From Thamnaconus septentrionalis (lineage: Eukaryota; Chordata; Actinopteri; Tetraodontiformes; Monacanthidae): DNA of 64,000 nucleotides. The notes under the pieces were generated by a model. The model saw only the letters and a program-made list of their open reading frames with translations. It was not told the origin of the DNA and made no database searches. The stretch lies in contig CM020505.1 of the NCBI GenBank assembly GCA_009823395.1, positions 9,939,129-10,003,128 of the forward strand, written 5' to 3'. Numbering within the stretch: the first letter of the stretch is position 1; every line of letters begins with the position of its first letter. The position numbers and the translations under genes were made by a program. Positions 1 to 11,400 of the stretch are shown piece by piece.

Positions 1-1023
1 CCTTTGAAAGTAGAATAGGAAATCTAACAAGTGGAAAAGGGAGCAAGAAGACACGACAATGGCAACAACTAAACAAATATTTTTGTTGAAGCCGATGAAA
101 GGCACCGAATCAAGAAAGATCGACCACATGGAGGATTGTTATTTGTTTTTGTCTAGTTAATTTATGTGTGTGCGTGTGTTTGTGTGTGTGTTATCTGCGT
201 GTGCTGTACCAAGAACTGGCTCCTTTCCTACGTTAATGTCCTGTTTTTTGATTATCACAAAGATAGTGAACGTCAAGCACGGCTTCCCACTTATGACTTG
301 GAGCATTTTGAAATGAAAACAGCTCCGATAGGAATCAGTTTCGATGTTGTGGCAAAATATTGGCTTCATACCAACACATACCTCTGGGACAAAAATAAAC
401 CTTGTATCAACATCTGTGTTGTGTGTTTAGCAAAAACGACACGCAACAAATTGAACGAATTCGGACGACACACAGACATGAGCAGTCACAAATATCCGTG
501 TGGAATAAAACTGGATTGTGTCACTTTTTTTTTTCTATTTAAACTAACATTCACGTCTCTGCCAGAATCCATCTGATTAACAGGATTTAAGCAGATTAAC
601 AACAGATAAGTCTTTCTGTTTCAGAGTACACACTCCCTATACCCCCTTGAACAAAGACTGGATCCCCAGGGAAGGAAAGATGGAGAAATCACGCGGACAG
701 CAAGCGGAAGTGTCAGAGCCCCCGCATTTAGCAGCACGTTGACGGTGTCACTGTAATTATTCTTCCTGCCAGAAGAGGGAGACAGAAGTTTCAGATTACT
801 GGATTGTAGCGTCCTAAAATTATGAAAGGATGTGTGAAGGGGATTATTGCACTTCATTATGACCAAAATCTTCTCATCTTCTCAAGTATTTCTTCTCCTG
901 TCTTGATTATAAACCAACAAACCTAAACGGTGTAATATTACAGCTGCCATCCTCACAGCCAAACACTCTAATATGGAATAGAACCAATAGACAATAGACA
1001 ATAAATAAATAAATAAAATAAAA

Positions 1024-1064
<41 letters not shown>

Positions 1065-2577
1065 ATGACCAACGTACCACCAGAAGGTCACCACAAACTC
1101 ATATCATGTCCAGAGATCCAGTTAACTACTGCGTTCTGGGTGAGTGGGAGCACTGGGGCAGAGTCACACCCACGACTGGAAGAGGGAGCCGCGACAACGC
1201 TTGCCGCTCTTATTTACAGGAAGTAAAGCCCAGGGGAAGTCACCCGGCTGATCACCGGAGCAGTGGCACCAGAAAAGTAATTAGACCTTCCCCCGAGAAC
1301 ATCTCCATTAATTGGAATCATTCAGGGGTGTCACAGTAGTCAGAGGTCAGCAGGCGGCCGAGAGGAAGTAGCAAAACGTCAGAATAGAGCGCCGCGTGTT
1401 AAAAACACACACACAGAAACGCTCATTAGAGTGACGCTGTATCGAATTGTAAAGCACACCAGTTGATGTGGCCGTGTTGTGATGATTCCTTGGAAAAGGG
1501 AAACAACAAGCATGGCTGGAGACACCAACACGGTGCCCGCGGTCTGCAGGAGGTTTCTGAGATACCATCGTGAAGCTAATTTTGTTGAAAAGCCCGAAGC
1601 ACAGATGTGATATGAACCTCTGCCGCGACACTTGATTGAAGTGTAAATTATTAATCACAATAATATTTTTTTTTCTAAATCTGCAAAGCAACACCTTGTA
1701 GCCAACAATCTTCTTTGATAACGAACACAGCGCAGGTCTGAATGACAAAGCCAGAGCGAAGCTTGCAGTCGCAGCAGTGATGTGCCAGCGGACTGGCGCT
1801 GCTGAGTCGCTGCCAGGCTGCTGTGTAAATGCCACCGATTCCAACACCATAGCTTTGCATAACTTCGCTGTTCTTTGCACAGCTTCATGCGGCCCCGTCC
1901 CTTATTATAAGTCAGAGGGGCGGCCCGCTGTCGCTATCATCACCTCGACAGCACAGAACCTAATCAGAGATAGTCATCTATCCTGCTAAGGCGATGTGAC
2001 TTAAATTACTGTCTCAAAGTGCTGTGTGAGCACCTTCCGCACACAGCCATATATCAAATTGCTCATCAATACCGCAAGGCTACTTACTGAGATTCATACT
2101 CCACTATACGCACAGTTAGAGCACCGCATGGATTTGTCAGGGGTGGGTGATAGCGTCTTGTGAGGTCTTACATTTACAGCTTTTTTGGATAGCCCAGCAT
2201 ATTTCCAACAACTAGATACAAGAATGGGGGAAGAAAAGAGTTTTAAAACCATGCCGGAATTCACCAAATGGTGTTGGAGCAAAAAAACTGACAGAAAGTA
2301 AAATGGCAGTAAGTGCAAATTCAATTGTGTGGGCATGAGCGCCACCACAACATAATTTGGAGGGGATTCTGTCCTCCTCACCTTAAATTAAAAGTCGTTT
2401 GTCATTTGACAAGGAAATCTTAGAGCGTAACTGGTTGACTAGTCTAGCTTTTTTTTTTTTCCCGTTGTTTCACAATCAAATCAATTGCACTTTATCAGTC
2501 GAGGGAATACCCATGTCAACAGAAATCCACTCTGCCTTTTCCTGGTTTCCTACACACATTGCACGCTTCAAATATAC
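1..2577. other. Upstream flank, no gene seen
   Basis: No reading frame here resembles a known protein, and the longest open frames have no recognisable domain. A (CTA)n tract at 1024-1064 and short AT-rich runs are the only structure recognised. Confidence 0.6.
1024..1064. repeat. (TAC)n microsatellite
   Basis: About 13-14 uninterrupted copies of the trinucleotide follow an AAATAAATAAAAT-type A-rich run. Confidence 0.95.
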
Positions 2578-3323
2578 CAGTGTTTCTCAAAGTGGGTGGC
2601 GCCCCCCGCCCCTGGGGCGCGAACCCTTTAATTGTTCCACAGCGGAACAATTAACAAAAAGTGTTCAGTAGGTTGTAGCTAAGAAAAACGCTGCTCAGGT
2701 ACACAGGATGGACAAATATTTGACAGGGACGAAAAGAAGAATTCAGGAGTCCTGCGGTGGCCAGTGTTCTTTGTTGTTGGCCACTTTTGGCTGTAGAATC
2801 GTTCCGCAGCCAGACCTGAAGCAGGGTGCACCTCCGTGGCCGGCTCGCGTTTCGGTGTCTGGTCTATTTTCTCTCTAATGTGCGAGCCGCGAGCGAAAAG
2901 GCCAGAGGACAATGAACAGTTTTCGAGCGCTGATCGAACGTAATCAAACAGCTTTGCATCAGTACGTGATCTACGCCGCGACTGGCGCGATATTATGACT
3001 TAGCGCACGCAACGCTCAACGTCATCCCGTGTGGCAGGTAGAAAATGTGATGTTGTCGCATGACTGATGTTGTTGATGTGGTCAATTTCATCAAAACAAG
3101 ACCCCTGAAAGCGCGGCTATTCTCTGCACTTTGTGAGGAGATGGGAGCACAACATAAAGCTGTGTTGTTTCACAGGGAAGCCAGGATGGTGGATGTTACA
3201 AAAGTGGTTTGCCAAAAAAAGTTATTTGCACAGCAGAAAAGTGAAAGGAGTATTCTTGTTTAAAAAGCATGAAACCTTCTTCCTCCAAGGTGGGGCGTGA
3301 CAGAGAAAGTTTGAGAACCACTG
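2578..3323 (+). mobile_element. hAT transposon copy, internally deleted, with 8-bp target duplication
   Basis: The left end reads CAGTGTTTCTCAAAGTGGG and the right end is its imperfect inverse (AGTTTGAGAACCACTG), the classic hAT terminal sequence. A perfect 8-bp target-site duplication, AAATATAC, lies at 2570-2577 and 3324-3331, which fixes the boundaries. Inside are two pieces of a ZBED5/SCAND3-type hAT transposase on the + strand: a start-like MDKYLTGTKRR at 2708, and a stretch from 3060 containing DVVNFIKTRPLKARLFSALC. The coding region is broken and far shorter than a full transposase, so the copy is dead. Confidence 0.9.
3060..3263 (+). pseudogene. hAT transposase fragment (ZBED5/SCAND3-like)
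   Basis: A 67-codon open stretch with VVNFIKTRPLKARLFSALCE and MGAQHKAVLFH matches a conserved segment of hAT transposases domesticated as ZBED5 and SCAND3. It then loses similarity where the usual VRWLSRGKV-type motif should follow. It is enclosed by the inverted repeats at 2578 and 3323 and is only a relic. Confidence 0.8.
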
Positions 3324-3331
3324 AAATATAC

Positions 3332-6143
3332 TAAGTCAGGGAAGGATTGAGCTGCCAGGACCTGCACTTAAAAAACTATTGTGCTTTTGGCCAAGTTCAG
3401 ATCTAGACATCTGTTTCAGGCAGAAAACACTGACAAAGAATGAGAATGATCCAGTCTTATCCAGTCACATTTAGCACACTAAACATACTCCAAATCTCTT
3501 GAGATTTGACTGAATACAGGTTTCAACTTTCTGATTATGAAAAATTAACCCAATATGCCCAACTACAGGAATAAAGACAGCTGCCATGTGAATGCCTATT
3601 TACATACAGTTTTGAAATCTTGGCACAGCTGGCGAAGGTCCTGCCTGCAACATACACATAAACGGCTCCCATGATTGTTTTCCAGCGATGCAAAGAAAAA
3701 TGACTTCTCTCGTTGATGCCTCCAACTTTTACCGTCGTCGTCGCCACGAAACCCCTCACTAAACTCTTCTCGGCAATGATGGCAGCGATACCAAGCGCAG
3801 CAGCATCAAGGGCAGCCACAGCAAGTGGCCGGTAAACATAGTGATGGTGAAACATGGTGGTGAAAACCGTCTTCGCCAACAAATGTTAGGCGTATGAGAC
3901 CAAATATATTCAAAAGTAAACAGAGTGACGAAAAAGAGGAAATTCTGCATGATGGCAGAGACGGTGTCACCGGGAGAAAGTGGTGCAGTGCAGCAGAGGC
4001 AAAACTAACAGCTGAGGTCTGCCAAGCTAAGCAAGGCTCAAACATTCAGGATCCTTATATAAGCAGCACACACTGTTGAACAGACATGACGCACACAAAC
4101 GGCCCCTATGTGGCCCTGTGATAAAATGGTGACCTGTCCAGGGTGTAACCCCGCCTTCGGCCAAAGACAGCTCGGATCAGCTCCAGCACCCCCGCAACCA
4201 GTGTTGTGCAGTGCAGTGCAGTGCAAGGTTCAGGAGTGATGGATAATGGATGGATGGAGTTCATCCCCGGGCTAGAGGGACATACTGCTGCTAGAGAACA
4301 CTGCTGAAGTGAATCTTGCAAGATGTCTAAATATATAAGAAAAGGCTGATTGACAAACTATAAAGTTCTTTAGTGCTGCAATAGACAGAAGGGATCGCCG
4401 GCGGCAGCAGTAACTGCAGCTGATCAACTACTTTCTGAGTTTGTTTTTTTTGTCCAACTTGTTGTTCTGTTTTTGAGAACACAAACACCCGATGGTAACT
4501 GTGTCAGATCAGCTTTTGTGAGTCGGTTAGTAATGTTGCAGTGTCAGTGTGGAGCAACACGTGACCAGAGGTTTAAAGGTCAAGGGGCACCGGAGGGCAG
4601 ACTATGCAAGCATGTTTAGATAATGGATGACGGTGGATAATGGATTCAAGGTCTCTGTGGATTGGAGGGTCGGAGAGTTGGGACGGGGAGTCTCTCATCC
4701 CAAGTGTTTCAGTCTTAACATAACAAATAGCAAGTTTAATGTCATTTCCAGAGCTGTGCAGTTTAGCTCCAAAAAGAAAATTAAAAAAATACAGCAAGCA
4801 AAAGTAGAAGATGGAATCATACTCATTTCTGGCTGTGGCTACAGACTCATATAACACTAGCAGAAAACATCGGTGAAGTAAAGTATGCGTCACTCAGTTT
4901 TTCAGTGAAGCTGTGAGGGATTGAACGTTGTAGTCTTGTTCAGCTCTCACTTTGAAAGGAATATGAGAGTAAGGTTATTTCCTTCCTCGCATCTTTATTC
5001 GGGAATTTCTGCTGCTCTCTGCATCCAAGCAGTTTATCTGCAAGGGCTTACGCACCGAATGCTCACCCCGCTTCTCCACTCTGATCCTGGGATAAGACAG
5101 GACAGGACCCTCTGTCTAAAGCTGGCCTTCTTTTGGCAGCTTGGCTACTTGCCTGCATCCTTTGCTGACCTGAAAATGAAAGGCACAGAGCGAGAGCCCC
5201 CTGGAGAGATGACATAGCCGCGTCCCCTCCTCCCCGACAGGCCTGATCTTTTTAATGCCGCCTCGCTTCTCCTGCGATGTCAGTCTTCCCTCCCTCCGCC
5301 AGATTACCGGTGGCTTTTGCCTCCTCCTAATTGTGCCTACTGAGTTCAGATTTGTCATATCATAATGGTGCAAGCAGTCCCGGAGGTTTGGAGAAGGGAC
5401 AGTCTGGATGTCTCAGTGCTTTCTAGCCTTGTGCCTTTGATGCCCCTGAGAACCGGACCTCCTCTTCTATCCTCCTGCCGTGTCACAGCAATCCAGTGTA
5501 GGTGCACCATGTGAACTGTGGCCACTGGCATTCAGATATTGTTACTTTTTTCCTCTCTGTCTGTCTTGACATTTTTCAGGCTAGTGCCGGGATGATAAAG
5601 ACAGCAACGGATAAAACAGCAAATAAGCTTCTCATTAGCCACAGATAAGCAAATGTGTACATATACAAATCATCTGAGTGCACGGTCTGCCATTTTAAGA
5701 CTGTCAAGCTCATTTTTTTCCATAATTGCATTAGCCCTTAAGAACTGTGAGAATGTATGAATATTGATACCGCTGCAAAAATGAAGACGTTAGGGCTGCT
5801 TTAATTATTTTGGGGAGACACACCCAGTCTTCCCTGACTGATGCTTTATCATCCAGACTGCATGCATATTAAACTGTGGCAAGTTAAAATATGCGAGCGG
5901 GACATAAAAAAAAAACACACACAGAAGAAGCCTGAAGCATTAATTAACCAATGTAAGATAAAGAAATGGACAATTTCCAAATCATATAAGGGATCACTTA
6001 GAGAGAAACATCACTTTCAGCTGGACAAAATTTATTCAGGCCACAAGTTCAACAGATCAGTGCGGCAGTTTGAAGAAAAAAAAAAAGCAGTCTTTGTTTA
6101 TCCACATCTCTCAGCCATGACAGTGACATAGTTAACAATACAG
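3332..6143. other. Intergenic, no gene seen; one L2/SINE-like tail
   Basis: Apart from the repeat at 4100-4256, no coding or RNA feature was recognised. Open frames on both strands are short and lack domains. Confidence 0.6.
4100..4256 (+). repeat. L2/SINE-like 3' tail
   Basis: Contains GGTGACCTGTCCAGGGTGTA followed by a CCCCGCC block, an AGCTCCAGC-type block and a GGATAATGGATGGATGG tail, the familiar order of a teleost LINE/SINE 3' end. A small GTGCA tandem run (about 4203-4226) interrupts it. Confidence 0.7.
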
Positions 6144-6590
6144 CTACTGATGCGAAAAACTTGGACCCATTATCAGTGTTGTTTCCTGGGATCGCTGGGT
6201 GTTTCCGGTCTTGAAACAGAGCCCCTCCTCCAGGCGACCCGACCGAGACTGATCAGACTCCGGCCTGTGTTCAAGTGGCATGCTACACCCACTGCTCCCC
6301 CCCAGCCCCCCTTCAACCAGAGCCATCTGGATGTTTTTTCTACTGCCTTCACATTGTTGCCTATGGCTCTTCTTTGGTCGGCTCCTGTTAAGCCCAGTGT
6401 GCCGTAGGCTTTACTCAGGGAGTACTTGGCGAATCCCCGACTGCCCACCTCCACTGGCATACACCTAGTCCTCCACCCATTCCTCCAACAATCCTCCAAC
6501 AGCTCCTGGTACTTCTCCCTTTTTCTTTCTTGCACCTCCTCCATCCTCTCCTCCCAGGGAATCGTGTTCTCCAGGCTTAAAATGGAATTT
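6144..6590 (-). pseudogene. Non-LTR retrotransposon reverse transcriptase C-terminal remnant
   Basis: On the - strand, an open frame reads NTIPWEERMEEVQERKREKY, then VEVGSRGFAKYSLSKAYGTL and KASRWLW-like residues (TSRWLWLKGG). This order is familiar from the C-terminal region of LINE reverse transcriptase proteins in fish and corals. The upstream polymerase part is absent, so it is a 5'-truncated copy. The clade is not assigned. Confidence 0.7.
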
Positions 6591-6774
6591 GTGTGTGAAC
6601 TTCCATTTAACTTGCTAAAGATGTGCTAATTATGCCATTAGCACTTGCTGAACTATATGTACTGTAGGCTCCACTGTGCAAAGTGAGAAATTGTGTGCAA
6701 CCCTGTCATGGTAACGGGACTGCAAATCTAGGTTAAAGTTTGCTTTTTTTTCCACAGCAATGCTAGCTGTTTAT

Positions 6775-6793
6775 AGCCCTAACCCTAACCCTA
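6775..6793. repeat. Short interstitial telomere-like run
   Basis: GCCCTAACCCTAACCCTAG holds almost three CCCTAA units. It is too short to imply a chromosome fusion. Confidence 0.7.
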
Positions 6794-6869
6794 GTTGTTG
6801 ATTTTAACCTGCAGAGCTCACTCCATGAAAGAAATCCTCAAAGTTACTTCATTCTAGAAATTTCCTGGT

Positions 6870-7025
6870 GCAGTGACACGGAGAGACACAGTGAAGGCTG
6901 GCAATGTCATGATAAAAAGAAAAACAGAAGAGCGGAAAATACCTTTGGTATAGCCACTCTTAGCCAACTTGTAGATGATTACATTTCCAGTGTTTCATGT
7001 GACTTGCTGTTTTCTCATTCTTTGA
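6870..7025 (+). repeat. Direct duplication, copy A
   Basis: Shares GAGAGACACAGTGAAGGCTG, then GGCAATGT, AAAATACCTTTGGT, CATGTGACT and GTTTTCTC in the same order with the copy starting near 7260. Spacing between copies is about 390 bp. The copies have diverged by substitutions and small indels. Confidence 0.8.
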
Positions 7026-7259
7026 GACACAAATTCACAGCATTATTATTATTATACAGGCAAAATCTCCTTAATGTCAAGCTGCAGGGACCTGCTATAG
7101 AATTCAGAGAATTTTGTGACTTTGAAAGAAAGCAGTATGTTAGGAATGCAGAATCATAAAAAACATTGTTGTATTCAGCTTTTACGGAATTTTAGTGATC
7201 CTTAGAGGACTCACTGGGCACTGGAAGTAGAGTTTAAATTAAGTTGTCATATCCTGATG

Positions 7260-7400
7260 TATTGAGATGGAGAGACACAGTGAAGGCTGGCAATGTAAAA
7301 CAGAAAAGAGAAAATACCTTTGGTCCAGCTAGTGTTGGCCATCTCCTGCATAACTGCAATTCCATTGTGTCATGTGACTCACCGTTTTCTCCTTCTACCA
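7260..7400 (+). repeat. Direct duplication, copy B
   Basis: Partner of the repeat at 6870-7025, with the same ordered blocks and a slightly shorter middle. Confidence 0.8.
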
Positions 7401-8291
7401 GGCTAAAATTGTTTTGGTGAGAGGCCTGTGTGGCAGATACGGAGCAAAACTTCATGACTTAAGCGCATTCCCCTCATTTTCACTCCTATATACATTTTTT
7501 TAAGCACAGGTATAACCTACATAAAGATAGTGCATATTTTGTTCACACACTATTTTGCATTTCCTGCTCCAATTCTGGAACGTCTCAGACAAATAAACCT
7601 TTACGACCGTGTCATGCTCCAGTTTGTCAATAAAGTTTATACACTGCCCTTTACCTAGTAATCCACCCAGCAGATAGATATTTGTCAAACACTGAACCAC
7701 AAGGCTCTGCTCTGACTAGAATAGTCCTGCTCAGGCAGGACTAAGCAGAAGCTTGCAGCTTTAAGCAGGCATTCAGAACCACTGGTCAGCTGATTTCAAA
7801 CTCCCAAAAAAAACTGCTTGCAGATATTTTAGAAGAAAACCTCAGTGTCAATCAACAAAATTCCAATGAGGAGATTTCCACAGACTGAAATATGTGAATG
7901 TCTTTCTAACTGGTGGGCTGCTCAGCTGTGATAATGAAGCAGACAGTAGCTGTCTGTGGGCCGATAACACAGGCCAGAAAAGGTGACGTGGTGGTTTGGA
8001 AGTTAAAGACTTGCACACTAAATGTTTCCTTTCTCCCTCTAACCCTGAATCCTCGTCAAAGAGGAGACAAGCACTTGACATGTACAGTGCTGTGGACAAT
8101 AGGCCAAAGAAGGTGGTGCATGTATTATTAATTTGGCATGTTGTTTATGTTCATGTATGTTGACTTTTATTTACGACTATTGTCATGTCATTGTCCTTTA
8201 ATGTAAATGCTCACTGCAAGATTTCTATTTTATTATTGCTCTTGTTTAGGAATATAGATTTTTTTTAAACTTACAGAAACTTTAACATTTT

Positions 8292-8491
8292 GGCTGTGTT
8301 CAGACTGAGACGCATCTGTCCAAATGCAATTTCAAACTACCTCCCCGAAGGTGGTTTCGATCCGTTTTGCAAAAATTTCATGGATTCACGGATTTCATGG
8401 GATTTGTGACAGTTCAGACTACAAAAGAGCAATCCGGTTTCAATCTGGATGGGCTAGAAATCGGATTTTGGTTGGCCGTCTGAACGCGGCT
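8292..8491. mobile_element. Short nonautonomous DNA transposon (MITE-like)
   Basis: Ends are inverted: GGCTGTGTTCAGACTG at left and GTCTGAACGCGGCT at right. The interior is built of ATCCGNTTT-like words (GATCCG, CAATCCGG, AATCGGATTTTGG), the style of abundant fish MITEs. A target duplication is not clear (TTT at left, TTA at right would fit a decayed 3-bp site). About 200 bp, noncoding. Confidence 0.6.
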
Positions 8492-11400
8492 TTAAACATG
8501 TCAGAGCTGAGCGGTTGTGATGTATACACCTCACGGAAAGCAATCGTGCACCTGTTGGGGATGATTTTTTTTAAGTATCTATGTATCCAAGCTAACGGCG
8601 AATAACATTGTCAGACATATGCAAAGGTGTTAGCATATGTTTATTTAATTGACGTGATTGTGTTTTTTGCAGTCCCATAGCTGCCGACAGCCGCAGTGGT
8701 GTCGGGATGTACTAAGGACATATTGATCACAAACACTCCAACAAAAAGTGATTTTCTTTTGTGTTGATGCAACATTAAAAGCTTTGCCCAATCCGATGTT
8801 AAATGGCCCTTTTCTAGTTGACTGGATTTTCTTCTGCTTTCTATTATTCCTCCCATAGCCATTTGTTTTTGTACATTAATTAGATTTAGTGGAGGAAAAT
8901 GGCCTGTTCGAACAGTGTGGTGTCTGTTGGGGGACTAATGGTGGTTGAGGGGGGCTGCCAGTTAAAAAGTGAACAATAGAATCCTTGAATGCAATCAAGC
9001 GAAAGAATTAAAAGCGTGCGGAATAAAAGGGAAGCCCTGCCTCGTTCCGTCCTGTTCATACAGCAAGAAGATTGTCGTAAAATAAAGCCTTTATTCCTCT
9101 GCGCTGGAAACGGATGGCGTCTAGAGACTGAGGAGAATTTCAGACTTCTCATTTGTGTCAGAGTTGAACTAATCATGTACTATGTTTTAAACAGTTCCCT
9201 CACTCATTAACATTTTGACAGTGAGCAAAGCGAGTCAGTGGATTTAAATGGTTTGAACACATCTGAAAATGGACCTACACAACTGTCCAAATGGCACCAC
9301 ATTCCCACAGCAGTTCAGAAAGGCGCTGGGCTTGTCTTGATTTTTCAATGCAAAAAGTTGAAGGAGGGCTCCTGAAGATAACTGACTCTTTGCTAAGCCC
9401 CGCCAGCCAATCCTTTCATGCCTCGGTACTGGTGTGCTTCACTGAGCTCTGCTGATTGAACGAGTTGTATGGACAGTATTTTTCTGTTCTTGTCACTGTA
9501 ATGCAGGACGTTAGAAGTGAAAGCGTTGGTTTGCAGTGTGTCTGCATTCCTCCTTTAGTTGACTCCACTTGGAGTCCTTTATTTCTGGGAAAAAGATGGG
9601 CCACACAATTTTGTATTGACAAACCCAAAAATACAGTTTCTGCCTGAGCCGCTGACTTGATCGAGGCATTGCTGTGGCACCGCTTTGTTTGAGATCACGT
9701 CTCTTTCCATTACGCGATGTTAAATGTCACGGCGCTGCATCATGAGCAACACTCTTGGCGAGAACTACGAAACGCTGACGGCTGTGGAGAAAATATGGGG
9801 CATAGACTTATAAATGCGTATAAATGCGAGTAAAATGCAAAAGATGCTTCCACTTAAGTGATTTGAACTCGCTGATCGACATGTGTTGGAATAAAACGAG
9901 CTGATGATGTTGTGGGGACAACAGGCCTCAAAGACAGAGGGGACGGCCTGCCAAAACGTGGGCACGGGGGAAAGAAAAAACTGTGAATAGAGAGAGAGAG
10001 AGAAAAAAAAACCTTGCAGAGCAATCAAGCTCCAGTGCCTAACGTACCGTGAGCATGCTGACTACACCGATCGAGCCAACAGATATGAATAATTAAACGT
10101 GAGTGTTAAGCCCGTAACCAGACGTTGGCTGTACGGGTTATTGCGTTTGGACTTATGAGGCAGATACCTTTTAATAAGCGCTGTAAAAGCAAAAACCCTG
10201 AGATGTTCGTTATAGTCCGCGTCGTGTTCAGCGGCAACGCTGGCAGCGGCACAGAGAAGCAGGCATTTTCAGAGTTTTTAAAAAAAACATAACGAGGAAA
10301 AACACGAGGGACAATCTGCCACGTTGTAATCTGCAGTTGCCATCGCGGCGAATCATCAGCAATTCATCTCGCTCACACACGCGCTTGCCGGATGACACAT
10401 TTCAAGACGAGAAGCAGATGTACACGCTGATTTATGTGATCTGCATAGCAAAAGTGCGGCGTGCAGCGAAGATCACATCATGCAGTTACTGGCAAAGTTA
10501 GTCAGTCGTTGCGGAGCAGATTGCAGCAAACAGAGAGGAACGGCTTTTCAATAATTTTCCATTACTTTGTGTTTGCATGATTTGTGAGGTGTGTGGGACT
10601 TTAATTTAATCCTCACAAACTTTCATGTTCCGGCCCAAACTGGATCTTAATGAACTGGGGCTCAGAGGGAGGAGCGGAAACATTAAGGCAACGACTAACG
10701 TCTAAATTTTGTTAAATTTTCCACCCACACAAATGACTGTTTTTTGAACTGGCGTGCACAGATGTTCCAGCGCATTAATTAATGTGCGTGGCCCGTCTCG
10801 GGGTATAATAATGCATGCACGCTGGGAAGCGGAGCGCCTTGCTTTCCATTCCCTGTCGTCTCCTCGGCTTTATTTTCTTTACATTCAGTTTGCGGGGGGA
10901 GAGGGCTGCAGTCCAGCATCCACAAACAATGATTAGTATTCTCGACGCTTTGCACTGACTTTCTTTCTTATTTACTGTATTTTCAGAGTGTTCTTGTTCG
11001 ACCTGCCTGTTTAGGAGGCCTGGTGAGAGATGATGCACATGCATGCGCACAAAATCAATTCTGCAGTCTCGCTCTTGAACAACTCCAACTTAAATGGAAA
11101 TATGTTGTCATGAAATGAAATGAAAGCGTCGTGACTGGTACATGTGAATGTCGCTCCACTTTGAGGCTTGTGCAGGAAGAAAAAAAGTCAACTCAGACGT
11201 CTGCTCAATAATTTCCTTTCACTGAATATATTGGAATGTGACAAGCGCAGGTGGCAAAGGATTAAGAGAGGAAGGAGGAAATAATCCACATAATCCTGAT
11301 CATGAACCTCCAAATTGCATGCGAGTACATCTTCCTTTCAAGCGTCTATGCATATTCAACAAAGGTTTGACCAGTTTGTGTTTGCGTTTCAATAAAGGGC

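Larger units (their letters stand above)
6591..8291. other. Intergenic, local duplication, no gene seen
   Basis: Holds a direct duplication (about 6870-7025 and 7260-7400), a short CCCTAA array (6775-6793), and otherwise AT-rich single-copy-looking sequence. Confidence 0.55.

Noticed and set aside
166..576. 136-codon open frame at the left edge
   Set aside because: Begins in a GT-rich low-complexity run and has no recognisable domain.
6775..6793. Telomere-like CCCTAA repeats as a fusion scar
   Set aside because: Fewer than three units, which is common by chance or repair.
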